Positions 6,074 to 17,297 are shown, numbered from the stretch's first letter. The stretch is 39,213 nucleotides of DNA from Thermoanaerobacteraceae bacterium (GCA_017656305.1 JACDOG010000020.1:1-39213), one strand, 5' to 3'. The notes: generated by a model not told the origin, from the sequence alone. Numbers and translations: made by a program.

Positions 6074-6835
6074 GTGAAAATTGCAGTTTCCGGGAAAGGT
6101 GGCGTAGGTAAAACCACGGTTTCTGCGGGGCTAGTTAAGTTTCTGGCGGGTAATGGATACCAGGTGTATGCTGTTGACGCGGACCCGGATACCAGCCTGG
6201 GCATGGTGCTGGGCCTTCCCGAAGAGCAACTGGCCTCCCAGCAGCCTATCGTAGATATGAGGGAGATAATTGCGGAAAAAACCGGGGGAGAGGGGGCTTT
6301 CTTCAGCCTTAACCCTGATGTGGATGATTTGCTTGAGGAGTATATTGTGGAGTACGGCAACATTCGCTTTTTGAAAATGGGTGCAGTAAAGCAGGGGGGG
6401 TCTTCCTGCTACTGCAGGGAAAATTCGGTGCTGAACGCGCTGGTCGGGGCACTGCTGCTGGACCGCAACGAGGCGGTACTTTTGGACATGGGTGCCGGTA
6501 TCGAGCACTTAACCAGGGGTACCGCTAAAGGTGTGGATATCATGCTGGTAGTGACTGAGCCCAGCAAGGTAAGTGTCCAAACTACCAGGGTGGTTCGTAA
6601 ACTGGCTGGTGAACTGGGAATAGAAAATGTGAAAATCATTGGCAACAAGATCAGGCACGAAAGGGAGAAGGAATTTCTCTACAACAGTTTTCCAAAAGAG
6701 GACATAATTGGCCTTATTGAATATGATGAGGCTATTTTAGATAAGGCCATGGGGCTTGAAGTCCAAGAGCCGCAACAATTAACCCGAAGTATTTCCGAAA
6801 TAGGCAAAAGAATTTTAAAGGAGGTAGGTAAGTAA
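6074..6835 (+). CDS. cooC: CooC-type ATPase for CODH nickel maturation
   Basis: A 253-aa MinD/SIMIBI-class ATPase that helps insert nickel into the C-cluster of carbon monoxide dehydrogenase. The deviant Walker A motif GKGGVGKTT is at residues 7-15, DADPDT is at 35-40, and the nickel/dimerisation motif CYC is at 112-114, all typical of CooC. I chose GTG 6074 (MKIAVSGKGG) because AGAGGTGG lies 5 bases upstream and the family starts there. An in-frame GTG at 6065 would overlap that site. It is the first gene of the operon, 68 bases ahead of acsA. A second member of the family, acsF, lies at 14602, so the two probably divide CODH and ACS maturation. Confidence 0.93.
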   Translation: MKIAVSGKGGVGKTTVSAGLVKFLAGNGYQVYAVDADPDTSLGMVLGLPEEQLASQQPIVDMREIIAEKTGGEGAFFSLNPDVDDLLEEYIVEYGNIRFLKMGAVKQGGSSCYCRENSVLNALVGALLLDRNEAVLLDMGAGIEHLTRGTAKGVDIMLVVTEPSKVSVQTTRVVRKLAGELGIENVKIIGNKIRHEREKEFLYNSFPKEDIIGLIEYDEAILDKAMGLEVQEPQQLTRSISEIGKRILKEVGK

Positions 6836-6903
6836 AGGCAGGTTAAAAAAAATTTTAAAACCCGGTTAAACACTAAAATTAAATTTAAGGAGGTTAAAAG
6901 AGT

Positions 6904-8922
6904 ATGCCAAGATTTAGAGATCCTAACCACACCTGCAGGCCGTCAGATGCGCCACGGGTTCCTGATAAGAAGACTCGTGAACGCACTACGGACCCGGCAG
7001 CTTTGGAAATGCTGGATGTAGCTAAGGAAAAGAACATCATTACAGCGTTTGACCGCTTCATGGCTCAGCAGCCCCAGTGCCAGTTTGGTTACAAGGGGAT
7101 ATGCTGTCGCTTCTGCATGATGGGACCGTGCCGTATCAAAGCTGATGAGGGCCCGGCTTCCCGCGGTGCTTGCGGTGCGTCGGCATGGACCATCGTTGCT
7201 CGTAGTGTTGGTACCCTGATTGCCACCGGTGCCGCTTCCCATTCTGAGCACGCACGGCACATCGCAGATACCTTACTGGAAGTATCAGAAGGCAAGGCTC
7301 CTGATTACAAGGTCGTGGATGTAGAAAAGCTTAAGAAGGTTGCCAAGCGTATTGGTCTGGAAGTCGAAGGTAAAGACGAGAACCAGCTGGCAAACGAAGT
7401 TGCTATGAAAGCTTTAGAAGACTTTGGTCGTTTGCCTGGTCACGGCCAAGCCACCTGGCTGACTACCACTGTTGTTCCCGCAAGGGTAGAGAAATTCCAG
7501 GATTGCAATATAATGGTATCCGGTATTCACGCTGATATCAGTGACTTGCTGGCCCAGGCTCACGTTGGTAACGATAACGACCCGGTTAACTTGACGTTCA
7601 GTGCAGCGAAAACTGCGTTGTGCGACTATACAGGCATGCACATTGCGACTGATTTATCCGACGTATTGTTCGGTACTCCGGAGCCAATCCAGACAGAGGC
7701 AAACATGGGAACTCTGGATCCCAACAAGGTAAACATTGCGGTTCATGGTCATAACCCGCTGTTGAGTGAAAAGATCGTGGATGCTGCAAAAGAACTGGAA
7801 GATGAAGCCAAGGCCGCGGGTGCCGAAGGTATCAACCTGGTCGGTATTTGCTGTACCGGTAACGAGGTGTTGATGCGCCGCGGTGTACCACTGGTTACTT
7901 CTTATGCTTCTTCTGAACTGGCTATAGTTACCGGTGCTGTGGACGCAATGGTTGTAGACGTTCAGTGTATCATGCCCAGCTTGGCACAGGTTGCTGAATG
8001 CTTCCACACTGAACTGATCACAACCTCACCGATTGTGAAGATACCCGGCACCCAGCATGTTGACTTCAAGACTCAAACTGCTCTGGAAGACGCAAAGAAA
8101 GTAATACGCATCGCTATAGAATCTTACAGAAAACGCGACAATAGTCAAGTGAAAATTCCGGACGTTAAGAATAGAGTGGTGGCGGGCTGGAGTTTGGAAA
8201 GCCTTTATGAATTGTTTGCAACCGTTAATCCGGATAAGCCGGTGCAAGTACTCATCGATGCCATTGAAGCAGGCGAACTAAAAGGCGTGGTCCTTTTTGC
8301 CGGATGTAACAACCTAAAGGGCTTCCAGGACAAGAACCATATTGAAATCGCCAAGGAAATGCTGAAGAATGACGTCTTTGTCGTGGCTACCGGTTGTTCC
8401 GCGCAGGCCTACGCCAAGCACGGACTGATGGATCCTGATGCTGTAGAAAAGTATGCCGGTGAAGGACTGAAGAAGTTCCTGGCCAGGATTACCGAAAAGG
8501 CAGATCTCAATGCTCCCGTTCCGCCGATATTCCATATGGGTGCCTGCGTGGATAACACCAGAGCTTCAGACCTGTTGATGGATATGGCTAATGCCATGGG
8601 TGTAGATACTCCAAAGGTTCCGTTTGTAGCTTCTGCTCCCGAGGCTATGAGTGGTAAGGCCGCTGCCATCGGTACCTGGTTCCTGGCTATGGGTGTGCCG
8701 GTGCACGTTGGTGCTATGCCGCCCATTGAAGGCAGCGACCTGATGTACAGTATCCTCACCCAAATTGCCAGTGATGTTTACGGTGGATACTTCATTCTGG
8801 AAATGGACCCGGCAGAAAGTGCCAAGAAGATACTTAGTGCCTTAGAATACCGCACCTGGAAGCTGGGTGTTCATAAAGATGTGGCTGAAAAGAACAACAC
8901 TGAACTCTGTCAAAATTACTAG
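6904..8922 (+). CDS. acsA: Carbon monoxide dehydrogenase catalytic subunit (CODH/ACS beta)
   Basis: A 672-aa Ni-Fe enzyme that reduces CO2 to CO for acetyl-CoA synthesis, or oxidises CO, in the cytoplasm. D-cluster cysteines are at 59 and 67, and B-cluster cysteines at 68, 71, 76 and 90. The C-cluster ligand motifs appear in order: HGHNP, GICCTGNE, VDVQCIMPS, LFAGCNN, ATGCSAQA, MGACVDNTR. Length and motif order match CooS/AcsA. The start ATG 6904 has AAGGAGG 10 bases upstream. The gene lies between cooC and acsB, so it belongs to a bifunctional CODH/ACS complex, not a stand-alone CO-oxidising CooS. A small hairpin AAAGCC/GGCTTT follows the stop. Confidence 0.97.
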   Translation: MPRFRDPNHTCRPSDAPRVPDKKTRERTTDPAALEMLDVAKEKNIITAFDRFMAQQPQCQFGYKGICCRFCMMGPCRIKADEGPASRGACGASAWTIVARSVGTLIATGAASHSEHARHIADTLLEVSEGKAPDYKVVDVEKLKKVAKRIGLEVEGKDENQLANEVAMKALEDFGRLPGHGQATWLTTTVVPARVEKFQDCNIMVSGIHADISDLLAQAHVGNDNDPVNLTFSAAKTALCDYTGMHIATDLSDVLFGTPEPIQTEANMGTLDPNKVNIAVHGHNPLLSEKIVDAAKELEDEAKAAGAEGINLVGICCTGNEVLMRRGVPLVTSYASSELAIVTGAVDAMVVDVQCIMPSLAQVAECFHTELITTSPIVKIPGTQHVDFKTQTALEDAKKVIRIAIESYRKRDNSQVKIPDVKNRVVAGWSLESLYELFATVNPDKPVQVLIDAIEAGELKGVVLFAGCNNLKGFQDKNHIEIAKEMLKNDVFVVATGCSAQAYAKHGLMDPDAVEKYAGEGLKKFLARITEKADLNAPVPPIFHMGACVDNTRASDLLMDMANAMGVDTPKVPFVASAPEAMSGKAAAIGTWFLAMGVPVHVGAMPPIEGSDLMYSILTQIASDVYGGYFILEMDPAESAKKILSALEYRTWKLGVHKDVAEKNNTELCQNY

Positions 8923-8977
8923 GGTAAAAGCCGCAAGTTTTGGCTTTGAGAGTTAAAAACCGAAAGGAGGAACTAGA

Positions 8978-11179
8978 ATGACTAAAGAGGCATTGAACTT
9001 TGATGCCATTTTTGAAGGTGCTATAGAGCCCGGTAAGGAACCCAAAAAGTTATTCCGGGAAGCCTATAACGGCGCAATTACAGCTGTAAGTTATGCCGAA
9101 ATACTTTTGAATCAGGCTATTCGCAAGTACGGTCCGGACCACCCGGTTGGCTACCCGGATACGGCTTACTACCTGCCGGTTATCCGCTGCTTGAGCGGTG
9201 AAGAAGTGACCAAATTGGGCGATTTACCGCCCATTCTCAACCGGATGCGCGCGCAGATAAATGAAGAACTGACTTTTGAAAACGCCCGTCTCTGGGGTGA
9301 ATCCACCTGGTACGCAGCAGAAATTATTGAAGCGCTGCGCTACCTGAAGTATGACGAGGAAAAACCGCTGGTGCCCGAACCGTGGACCGGCTTTATCGGC
9401 GACCCGGTTGTCCGTAAGTACGGTATTAAGATGGTTGACTGGACTATTCCCGGTGAAGCGGTAATTATTGGCCGGGCCAAGGACAGTAAGAAGCTGGCCA
9501 AATTGGTTCAAGACCTGATGTCTAAGGGCTTCATGCTGTTTCTGGTTGACGAAGTTATTGAGCAGCTGCTGGAGGAAGGGCTTAAGCTTGGTGTTGACTA
9601 CATTGCATTCCCGTTAGGAAACTTTACCCAGGTAGTTCATGCCGGTAACTACGCGCTGCGTGCCGGTATGATGTTCGGTGGTATTGCTCCCGGTAAGCGG
9701 GAAGAACACCGCGACTACCAGCAGCGCCGCGTGCGTGCTTTCGTGCTGTACCTGGGTGAGCACGACATGGTGAAGACCGCTGCCGCTTTCGGGGCAATTT
9801 TCCTCGGGTTCCCGGTAATCACTGATCAGGAACTGGATGAGGACCAGCAGATTAAGGACTGGTTTATCTCTGAACCTGATTACGACAAGATGGTTCAGAC
9901 CGCCATGGAAGTACGCGGCATCAAGATTACCAACATTGAAATTAACGTGCCCATTACCATTGGCCCGGCATTTGAGGGTGAAACCATCCGTAAGGGCGAC
10001 ATGTACGTGGAAATGGGCGGCAGCCGTACCACTGCCTTTGAGCTGGTCCGTTCCGTCGGTCCCGATGAAATCGAAGACGGCAAGATCGAGGTAATTGGAC
10101 CCAACATTGATGACATTGAAGAGGGTGCACGCCTGCCGCTGGGTATCATGGTTGACATTTACGGCCGGAAGATGCAGGAGGACTTTGAAGGCGTGCTGGA
10201 ACGGCGTATTCACGACTTCATCAACTACGGTGAAGGTTTGTGGCACACTGGCCAGCGTGCCATTAACTGGCTGCGTATCAGCAAGGATGCCGTTGCCAAA
10301 GGCTTTAGATTTGAACACTACGGTGAAATTCTCATTGCCAAGATGAAGGAAGAATTCCCGGCCATTGTGGACCGTGTTCAGGTTACCATCATTACAGACG
10401 AAGAACTGGTGAACGAAAAGATTAAGCTTGCCAAGAAAATTTACGCCAAGCGTGACGAACGCTTGAAGGGACTCACCGACGAAAGCGTGGATACCTTCTA
10501 CAGCTGTATCCTGTGCAAATCTTTCGCACCCAACCACGTGTGTATCGTTACACCGGAACGTGTGGGCCTGTGTGGTGCTGTAAGCTGGCTGGATGCCAAG
10601 GCTTCTTACGAAATTGACAACACCGGACCGAACCAGCCCATTGAGAAAGGGCCGGCAATGGATGAAATTAAGGGTATGTGGAAGAGCGTGAACGAATACG
10701 TTTACAAGGAGTCCAACCGTAACCTGGAAGAAGTCAATATCTACTCCATGATGGATAAACCCATGACTTCTTGCGGTTGTTTCGAGGCTATCATAGCCAT
10801 CGTGCCCGAATGCAACGGCATCATGATTACTACTCGTGAGCACGGTGGTATGACTCCGTGCGGTATGACGTTCTCCACACTGGCCGGTATGGTTGGTGGC
10901 GGTACGCAGACTCCCGGATTCATGGGTATCGGCCGCAGCTACATTGTCAGCAGAAAGTTCATCCCGGCTGATGGCGGCATTGCGCGCATCATTTGGATGC
11001 CCAAGGAACTGAAGGAATTCTTGCGCGAAGACTTCATTGAGCGCAGCAAGGAAGAAGGACTGGGAGAGGACTTCATTGACAAGATTGCCGATGAAACCGT
11101 AGGTACTGACCCCGACGAAATCCTGCCGTTCCTTGAAGAAAAAGGACATCCGGCACTGACCATGGAACCGTTAATGTAA
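8978..11179 (+). CDS. acsB: Acetyl-CoA synthase (CODH/ACS alpha subunit)
   Basis: A 733-aa enzyme that condenses CO, a corrinoid-bound methyl group and CoA into acetyl-CoA. The A-cluster ligands are visible: C510, C513, C522 and C532 (CILCKSF...HVC...GLC) for the [4Fe-4S] cubane, and C599-G-C601 (TSCGCF) for the nickel site. The numbering is four higher than the well-studied Moorella enzyme, and the length is the usual bacterial one including the N-terminal CO-channel domain. The start ATG 8978 follows AAAGGAGG. The gene is followed by a strong hairpin without a T run and then acsC. The reverse strand has a 511-codon open frame that I regard as a coding-bias shadow. Confidence 0.97.
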   Translation: MTKEALNFDAIFEGAIEPGKEPKKLFREAYNGAITAVSYAEILLNQAIRKYGPDHPVGYPDTAYYLPVIRCLSGEEVTKLGDLPPILNRMRAQINEELTFENARLWGESTWYAAEIIEALRYLKYDEEKPLVPEPWTGFIGDPVVRKYGIKMVDWTIPGEAVIIGRAKDSKKLAKLVQDLMSKGFMLFLVDEVIEQLLEEGLKLGVDYIAFPLGNFTQVVHAGNYALRAGMMFGGIAPGKREEHRDYQQRRVRAFVLYLGEHDMVKTAAAFGAIFLGFPVITDQELDEDQQIKDWFISEPDYDKMVQTAMEVRGIKITNIEINVPITIGPAFEGETIRKGDMYVEMGGSRTTAFELVRSVGPDEIEDGKIEVIGPNIDDIEEGARLPLGIMVDIYGRKMQEDFEGVLERRIHDFINYGEGLWHTGQRAINWLRISKDAVAKGFRFEHYGEILIAKMKEEFPAIVDRVQVTIITDEELVNEKIKLAKKIYAKRDERLKGLTDESVDTFYSCILCKSFAPNHVCIVTPERVGLCGAVSWLDAKASYEIDNTGPNQPIEKGPAMDEIKGMWKSVNEYVYKESNRNLEEVNIYSMMDKPMTSCGCFEAIIAIVPECNGIMITTREHGGMTPCGMTFSTLAGMVGGGTQTPGFMGIGRSYIVSRKFIPADGGIARIIWMPKELKEFLREDFIERSKEEGLGEDFIDKIADETVGTDPDEILPFLEEKGHPALTMEPLM

Positions 11180-11191
11180 CTAGATTTCTTG

Positions 11192-11229
11192 GGAGAAGGC
11201 ATCGGCTTTACGGGGCCGCTGCCTTCTCC
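11192..11229 (+). other. Intercistronic hairpin between acsB and acsC
   Basis: A perfect 10-bp stem GGAGAAGGCA/TGCCTTCTCC with an 18-base loop containing a further CGGC/GCCG pairing. No T run follows, so it looks like an mRNA-stability or processing element rather than a terminator. Confidence 0.6.
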
Positions 11230-11322
11230 AGTCAAAATATATTCGAAAAGATGCGGTTAACCGGTCTTTTCGAGCTTGCAGGTTTATACGTCCTAATAAT
11301 TATAAAGAAAGGAGTTAGGTGT

Positions 11323-12660
11323 ATGGGTTTAACAGGTCTTGAAATTTATAAGCAGCTACCAAAGAAAAATTGCGGAGAATGCGGACCTCCGACCTGTCTG
11401 GCGTTTGCCATGGCGCTGGCAAACGGCAAGGCACAGCTGGATGCCTGCCCCTACGTGTCAGATGAAGCAAGAGCAAACCTGGAGTCTGCCTCTGCTCCGC
11501 CCATTGCGCTGGTGAAGGCCGGTGCAGGTGACTACGTAGTGGAAATGGGTGACGAAACTGAACTGTTCCGTCACGACAAGAAGTTCTATCACGAAACCGC
11601 CATTGCTTTCAAGGTCAGTGACACCTTAAGCGAAGATGATATTGAAGCCAAGGCAAAAGAAATTGACGGCCTGGTTTTTGAAAGGGTCGGTCTGCAGTAC
11701 AGGGTTCAATTTGCAGCCGTTGTCAATGACTCCAAAGACCCGGTAACCTTTAAAAATGCAGTGAGCAAGGTGGCTGCAGTTACCAATATCACCCCGATGC
11801 TGGTATCCGAAGACCCGGTAGCTATTGAGGGCGCTTTGGAAGTGGTCGGTGACAGGAAACCGGTTATTTACGCCGCTACTACAGACAACTATGAAAAGAT
11901 GACCGAACTGGCCAAGAGTAAGGAGTGCCCGCTGGTGGTTAAGGCAGATGGCTTGGAAGCTCTGGCTGAGCTGGTAGAGAAGGTTGTCGGCCTGGGCTAC
12001 AAGCAGTTGATTTTGGACAGCGGACAGAGAGAAACTGCCAAGGTTATTGCTGACCTGGTACAGATTCGCCGCCAGGCAATCAAGAAGAAGTTCCGCCCGT
12101 TCGGTTACCCGACTGTTGCGTTTACCACCGAAGAGGATCCGCTGGCGGAAATTAACCAGGCAGTTGCCTACGTTAGCAAGTATGCAAGCGTGGTTGTTTT
12201 GAATACCACCGACAAAGCTCACGTACTGCCGCTGCTGTCCTGGAGACAGAACCTGTACACGGACCCGCAGGTGCCCATCCAGGTGGAAGAGAAGCTGCAT
12301 AAAGTGGGCGAGCCCGATGAGAATTCACCGGTTTACCTGACAACCAACTTCTCCCTAACTTACTACTCTGTTGAGGGCGAAGTGGAAGCTACCAAGATAC
12401 CAAGCTATATCCTGGCCGTTGATACTGACGGTACTTCCGTACTGACTGCCTATGCAGCTGGCAAGTTTGAAGCGGAAAAAATTGCCGAGGTTATGGAGAA
12501 GGTCGGCCTCAATGACAAGGTTAAGCACCGTAATATAGTAATTCCGGGCTATGTGGCAGTGCTCAAGGGTAAATTGGAAGAAGCGTCTGGTTGGAACGTA
12601 ATCGTAGGACCAAGGGAGGCTTCTGGAATAGTAGCATTTGCGAAAAGTCAATTTTCCTAG
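11323..12660 (+). CDS. acsC: Corrinoid iron-sulfur protein large (gamma) subunit
   Basis: A 445-aa large subunit of the corrinoid/Fe-S protein, which carries the methyl group from methyl-THF to acetyl-CoA synthase. The N-terminal [4Fe-4S] motif has cysteines at 17, 20, 25 and 42 (NCGECGPPTC...ACPY). A TIM-barrel domain and the C-terminal cobalamin-binding domain follow. I chose ATG 11323 because AAAGGAG lies just upstream and the product then starts MGLTGLEIYKQLPKKNCGEC, as in the family. The longer frame from 11251 runs through the leader. It lies 10 bases before acsV, its dedicated activator. Confidence 0.96.
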   Translation: MGLTGLEIYKQLPKKNCGECGPPTCLAFAMALANGKAQLDACPYVSDEARANLESASAPPIALVKAGAGDYVVEMGDETELFRHDKKFYHETAIAFKVSDTLSEDDIEAKAKEIDGLVFERVGLQYRVQFAAVVNDSKDPVTFKNAVSKVAAVTNITPMLVSEDPVAIEGALEVVGDRKPVIYAATTDNYEKMTELAKSKECPLVVKADGLEALAELVEKVVGLGYKQLILDSGQRETAKVIADLVQIRRQAIKKKFRPFGYPTVAFTTEEDPLAEINQAVAYVSKYASVVVLNTTDKAHVLPLLSWRQNLYTDPQVPIQVEEKLHKVGEPDENSPVYLTTNFSLTYYSVEGEVEATKIPSYILAVDTDGTSVLTAYAAGKFEAEKIAEVMEKVGLNDKVKHRNIVIPGYVAVLKGKLEEASGWNVIVGPREASGIVAFAKSQFS

Positions 12661-12670
12661 GAGTGATTAG

Positions 12671-14596
12671 ATGAGCAAGCATGTGGTAAGATTTGTGCCC
12701 GAAAACATTTCCGTAACCGTCGATAAAGGTACTACAGTGCTCCGAGCAGCGTCATTGGCAGGTATAGAGATAAAAAGTACCTGCGGTGGCAAGGGGAGCT
12801 GTGGGCGTTGTGCCATTAAAGTGGTGGACGGCCAGGTGCGCTACGAAAAAGGTAACCGGTCCAAGAAGCTGAAAGACCAGGGATTAGATCTTGCCTGCCA
12901 AACCTTTGTTGAAGGTGACGTGGTGGTTGAGGTTCCCAGGGATTCGCGGCTGGATAAGCACCAGGTGCTGCTGGAGAACGAAAACCGTGGTAAGGTGCTG
13001 GCGGAAAAGGAGCTGGATCTGCTGCAGGAGTATGAGTTTAAACCGCTTTGCCGTAAAGTCCAGCTGACCCTTGAACCGCCTACCCTGACGGAAAATGCCA
13101 GCGATTTAACCAGGCTGCAGGCGGAGTTAAGACAGACCACCCAGTGCAAGGAATTAATTGTCGGTCTGCCCGTGCTGCAGAAACTGGCGCAAACCCTCCG
13201 TCAGGAAGACTGGAAGGTCACCGCTACCCTGGCCTGCATGAACGGTATCACCGAGATTATCAATGTGGAACCGGGACATATAGCCAATTCCGGTTATGGT
13301 CTGGCGGTGGATATCGGGACGACCACAGTGGTGGTCTATGTGGTGGATTTGGCTACTGGTGAAACCGTTGACAAGCGCGGCACTTACAATAAGCAGGCTA
13401 AATACGGTGATGACGTGATTTCTCGTATGATTTACGCCGGGGAAGAGAACGGCCTGCAGGAACTGCAGGATGCGGTGATTGCTACCATCAACGAGTTGAC
13501 TGACCAGTTGCTGGAAAAGAACGGCATCAAACCCGCCGACGTTATGGTGGCCGTTACAGCTGGCAACACAACTATGGCGCACCTGCTTTTGGGGTTGCCA
13601 CCCAAGTACATTCGGCTGGAACCGTATATTCCCACTGCCACTGAATTACCTCCGGTGAAAGCTAGAGAACTGGGCATTCATATCAATCCCGAGGCCTGGG
13701 TATTGAGTTTCCCGGCGGTAGCCAGCTACGTCGGCGGCGATATTGTAGCCGGGGTACTGGCGACCCAGATGGCGCGGTCGGAGGAGATGACACTTTTTAT
13801 CGACATTGGTACCAACGGGGAAATAGTGTTGGGCAACAAGGAATTTTTGATATCCTGTGCTTGCTCCGCAGGGCCAGCTTTTGAAGGCGGCGGCATTACA
13901 TTTGGCATGCGGGCTATGACCGGAGCAATTGAAAGGATAAATATAGATCCAAATACTTTTGATGTGCAATTAAAAACCATTGGCGATAGCAAACCCATCG
14001 GTATTTGCGGATCAGGCCTGATAGACTGCCTGGCCAAGCTGCACCGGGTTGGCTTGATAGATCGTACCGGACAGTTTTTCCGCGACAGGGAGACGCCGAG
14101 ACTGAGAAAAACTGATGATGGCTGGGAATTTGTCCTCGCATGGGCGGACGAAAGTGATATTGACCAGGATATTGTCATTACCGAAGCGGATATTAAGAAC
14201 TTACTCCGTTCCAAGGGAGCCGTATTTGCAGGTATTCAAAGCCTCTTGAAGTCAATGCAGATGGATGTGAACATGATTGAGAAGATAATTATTGCCGGAG
14301 GTTTTGGTAACTACCTGAATGTGGATGACGCGGTGCAGATTGGACTGTTGCCGGACGTGGAACGGGATAAGTACGAGTTTTTGGGCAACACCTCGGTCAA
14401 GGGTGCCAGGATGGCGTTGTTGTCTCAGGACGCTTTCAGGGAATCAATTGAACTGGGTCACAAGATGACCTACCTGGAGCTTTCCGCAGGTACCACCTTT
14501 ATGGATGAATTTGTTTCGGCAACGTTTATACCGCATACCGATTTAACTCTGTTCCCGTCAGTGAAAGATGAAGTGGAACAAGGAAAGGCTGGGTGA
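12671..14596 (+). CDS. acsV: Reductive activator of the corrinoid iron-sulfur protein (RACo)
   Basis: A 641-aa ATP-dependent reductase that returns accidentally oxidised Co(II) corrinoid in AcsCD to Co(I). The N-terminal plant-type [2Fe-2S] domain has cysteines at 38, 44, 47 and 76. A linker region follows, then an ASKHA-type ATPase domain from about residue 205. That domain carries VDIGTTTVVVYVVD (phosphate-1 type) and later FIDIGTNGE, CSAGPAFEGG, CGSGLID and IIAGGFGN. This is the DUF4445/RACo architecture. The start ATG 12671 follows AGGAG. It sits immediately after acsC and overlaps or abuts acsF, consistent with translational coupling. Confidence 0.94.
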   Translation: MSKHVVRFVPENISVTVDKGTTVLRAASLAGIEIKSTCGGKGSCGRCAIKVVDGQVRYEKGNRSKKLKDQGLDLACQTFVEGDVVVEVPRDSRLDKHQVLLENENRGKVLAEKELDLLQEYEFKPLCRKVQLTLEPPTLTENASDLTRLQAELRQTTQCKELIVGLPVLQKLAQTLRQEDWKVTATLACMNGITEIINVEPGHIANSGYGLAVDIGTTTVVVYVVDLATGETVDKRGTYNKQAKYGDDVISRMIYAGEENGLQELQDAVIATINELTDQLLEKNGIKPADVMVAVTAGNTTMAHLLLGLPPKYIRLEPYIPTATELPPVKARELGIHINPEAWVLSFPAVASYVGGDIVAGVLATQMARSEEMTLFIDIGTNGEIVLGNKEFLISCACSAGPAFEGGGITFGMRAMTGAIERINIDPNTFDVQLKTIGDSKPIGICGSGLIDCLAKLHRVGLIDRTGQFFRDRETPRLRKTDDGWEFVLAWADESDIDQDIVITEADIKNLLRSKGAVFAGIQSLLKSMQMDVNMIEKIIIAGGFGNYLNVDDAVQIGLLPDVERDKYEFLGNTSVKGARMALLSQDAFRESIELGHKMTYLELSAGTTFMDEFVSATFIPHTDLTLFPSVKDEVEQGKAG

Positions 14597-14601
14597 TACG
14601 C

Positions 14602-15357
14602 ATGACAGTAACTATCGCAGTAGCCGGAAAAGGCGGTACGGGAAAGACTACATTTTCCGCACTTTTGATCCGCTACCTGATTGAAAAGAACAAAGGGTCC
14701 ATTCTTGCCCTGGATGCCGACCCCAATGCCAATCTCAATGAGGCACTGGGGTTGGAAGTGGATACCATGATTTCGGATATTCTTGACGAGACTAAGGACC
14801 CGAAGGCCATTCCTACGGGAATGACCAAGGATATGTTTATCGATTTCAAAATGTCCCATGCCATCGTAGAGACGGATAAAAATGTGGACCTGCTGGTGAT
14901 GGGAAACCCGCAGGGCCCGGGCTGTTACTGCTATCCTAATGACCTATTGAAAAAACACCTGGACTCGTTAAGCAGTAATTATAACTACCTGGTAGCAGAT
15001 AACGAGGCCGGGTTGGAGCACATCAGTCGGCGTACCATTCCCAGTGTGGATTTCCTGTTTGTTATCAGCGATGCTTCGGTACGGGGCATCCGGTCTGCGA
15101 AACGGGTTAAGGAACTGGTAGATTCCTTAAAAACACCGGTTAAAAAGATGTTCCTGATCGTGACCAAAACCCAACCGGAAGGCATCGAGCCGCTAAAACC
15201 GGAAATAGAAAAAACGGAATTGGAATTGATTGGCACCATCCCCATGGACCCGCTGGTGACCGAGTACGATATCCAGGGTAAGCCGTTGTTTGAGCTGCCC
15301 GGTGATTCGTCGGCGGTCAAGGCTGTCCATGAAATATTGAGCCAGGTTAAACTTTAA
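14602..15357 (+). CDS. acsF: AcsF, CooC-family ATPase for acetyl-CoA synthase maturation
   Basis: A 251-aa SIMIBI ATPase. The deviant Walker A motif GKGGTGKTT is at residues 9-17, DADPNAN is at 38-44, and the metal motif CYC is at 108-110. CooC-family proteins inside acs operons are linked to nickel loading of the A-cluster, so AcsF is the better name than a second CooC, though either is possible. ATG 14602 is preferred, with GGGTGAT just upstream. A GTG at 14593 overlapping the acsV stop (GTGA) is a real alternative and would add three residues. It is co-transcribed with acsV and acsD. Confidence 0.9.
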   Translation: MTVTIAVAGKGGTGKTTFSALLIRYLIEKNKGSILALDADPNANLNEALGLEVDTMISDILDETKDPKAIPTGMTKDMFIDFKMSHAIVETDKNVDLLVMGNPQGPGCYCYPNDLLKKHLDSLSSNYNYLVADNEAGLEHISRRTIPSVDFLFVISDASVRGIRSAKRVKELVDSLKTPVKKMFLIVTKTQPEGIEPLKPEIEKTELELIGTIPMDPLVTEYDIQGKPLFELPGDSSAVKAVHEILSQVKL

Positions 15358-15398
15358 AGTGTGTTGCAAATCATTTGAGGATAGAAAGGAGAGTAGCT

Positions 15399-16370
15399 AT
15401 GGCTGTAAATATTATTAAGGAAAAATCACTTGCTAAGGTAGGCCAGGTTAAACTAGGTGCTACCAAAGAAGAAGGTGGCACCCGTACGGTTACCTATACT
15501 GTTGGCGGCGACTCTGCTCTGCCATTCCATCATTTTGATGGCGAAATAGCCAACAGACCCATAGTGGCCATGGAAGTGCAGGATATTAAGCCCAACTGGC
15601 CGGAAACATTGACCAAGCACTTTGAAGGCGTACTGGATAAGCCCGGTGAGTGGGCGAAAAAGTGCGTGGATGAGTACGGTGCGGACGCTATTTACGTAAG
15701 ACTGGAAGGTGCTCATCCTGATGGCGCCGACAAGTCACCCGATCAGTGTGTTGCTGTAGTTAAAGAGGTTCTGGACGCAGTGGGCGTGCCTTTGATTGTT
15801 ACGGGCTGTGAAGTGGAGGATAAGGATAATGAGGTCTTAACTGCAGTTGCTGAAGCCTGTGCTGGCGAAAACCTGCTGTTGGGATTTGCCGAGCAGGAAA
15901 ATTACAAGTCTCTGACGGCTGCCTGCATGGTGCACAAACACAATGTTATTGCCCGTTCACCTTTGGACATTAACATCTGCAAGCAGTTAAACATTCTCAT
16001 TACGGAAATGAATCTTCCCACTGAGCGTATCGTAATTGACCCGTCAATCGGTGGTTTGGGATACGGTATCGAGTACGCGTACTCCATCATGGAACGTGCC
16101 CGTCTAGGTGCCTTACAGGGCGACAAGATGCTGTCTATGCCCATTCTCTGTACGGTAGGTAAGGAAGCCTGGAGAGCCAAGGAAGCCAATGCTTCTCAAG
16201 AGGAATATCCCGGCTGGGGCGATGAAGAAGACAGGGGTATCCTGTGGGAAGCAGTTACTGCCAGCGCACTGCTGCAGGCAGGAGCCAGCATCCTGCTTAT
16301 GCGCCATCCCAAAGCTGTGGAATTGACCAAGCGGGCCATTGACCAGTTAATGGAAGACAATAGTTACTAA
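15399..16370 (+). CDS. acsD: Corrinoid iron-sulfur protein small (delta) subunit
   Basis: A 323-aa TIM-barrel small subunit that pairs with AcsC and helps hold the corrinoid over the barrel. Recognisable segments are [13 protein letters not shown] near residue 48, the [19 protein letters not shown] region, SPLDIN, and [17 protein letters not shown] in the C-terminal half. The start ATG 15399 follows GAAAGGAGAG. The in-frame start at 15375 overlaps the ribosome-binding region and is less likely. The gene order acsC-acsV-acsF-acsD separates the two corrinoid-protein subunits by maturation genes. Confidence 0.95.
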   Translation: MAVNIIKEKSLAKVGQVKLGATKEEGGTRTVTYTVGGDSALPFHHFDGEIANRPIVAMEVQDIKPNWPETLTKHFEGVLDKPGEWAKKCVDEYGADAIYVRLEGAHPDGADKSPDQCVAVVKEVLDAVGVPLIVTGCEVEDKDNEVLTAVAEACAGENLLLGFAEQENYKSLTAACMVHKHNVIARSPLDINICKQLNILITEMNLPTERIVIDPSIGGLGYGIEYAYSIMERARLGALQGDKMLSMPILCTVGKEAWRAKEANASQEEYPGWGDEEDRGILWEAVTASALLQAGASILLMRHPKAVELTKRAIDQLMEDNSY

Positions 16371-16387
16371 AACTTGCTGGATAATTT

Positions 16388-16452
16388 TGGGGCATACGAG
16401 TAATCGTCTTGCCCCACCTTTAAATAATTATTGATGCAGGTGCACCACCTGC
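16388..16452 (+). other. Two hairpins between acsD and acsE
   Basis: The first is TGGGGCA/TGCCCCA (16388-16416). The second is GCAGGT/ACCTGC with a very small loop (16436-16452). Neither has a proper T run, so they are likely intercistronic structures and the operon is expected to continue into acsE. Confidence 0.5.
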
Positions 16453-16457
16453 CCTGA

Positions 16458-17270
<813 letters not shown>

Positions 17271-17297
17271 TTGTATTAATAGCTTGGATATTTGTGA

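Noticed and set aside
9614-11149. A 511-codon open frame on the minus strand opposite acsB
   Set aside because: It lies entirely within a certain acsB gene, has no ribosome-binding site or family resemblance, and is explained by codon bias of the sense strand.
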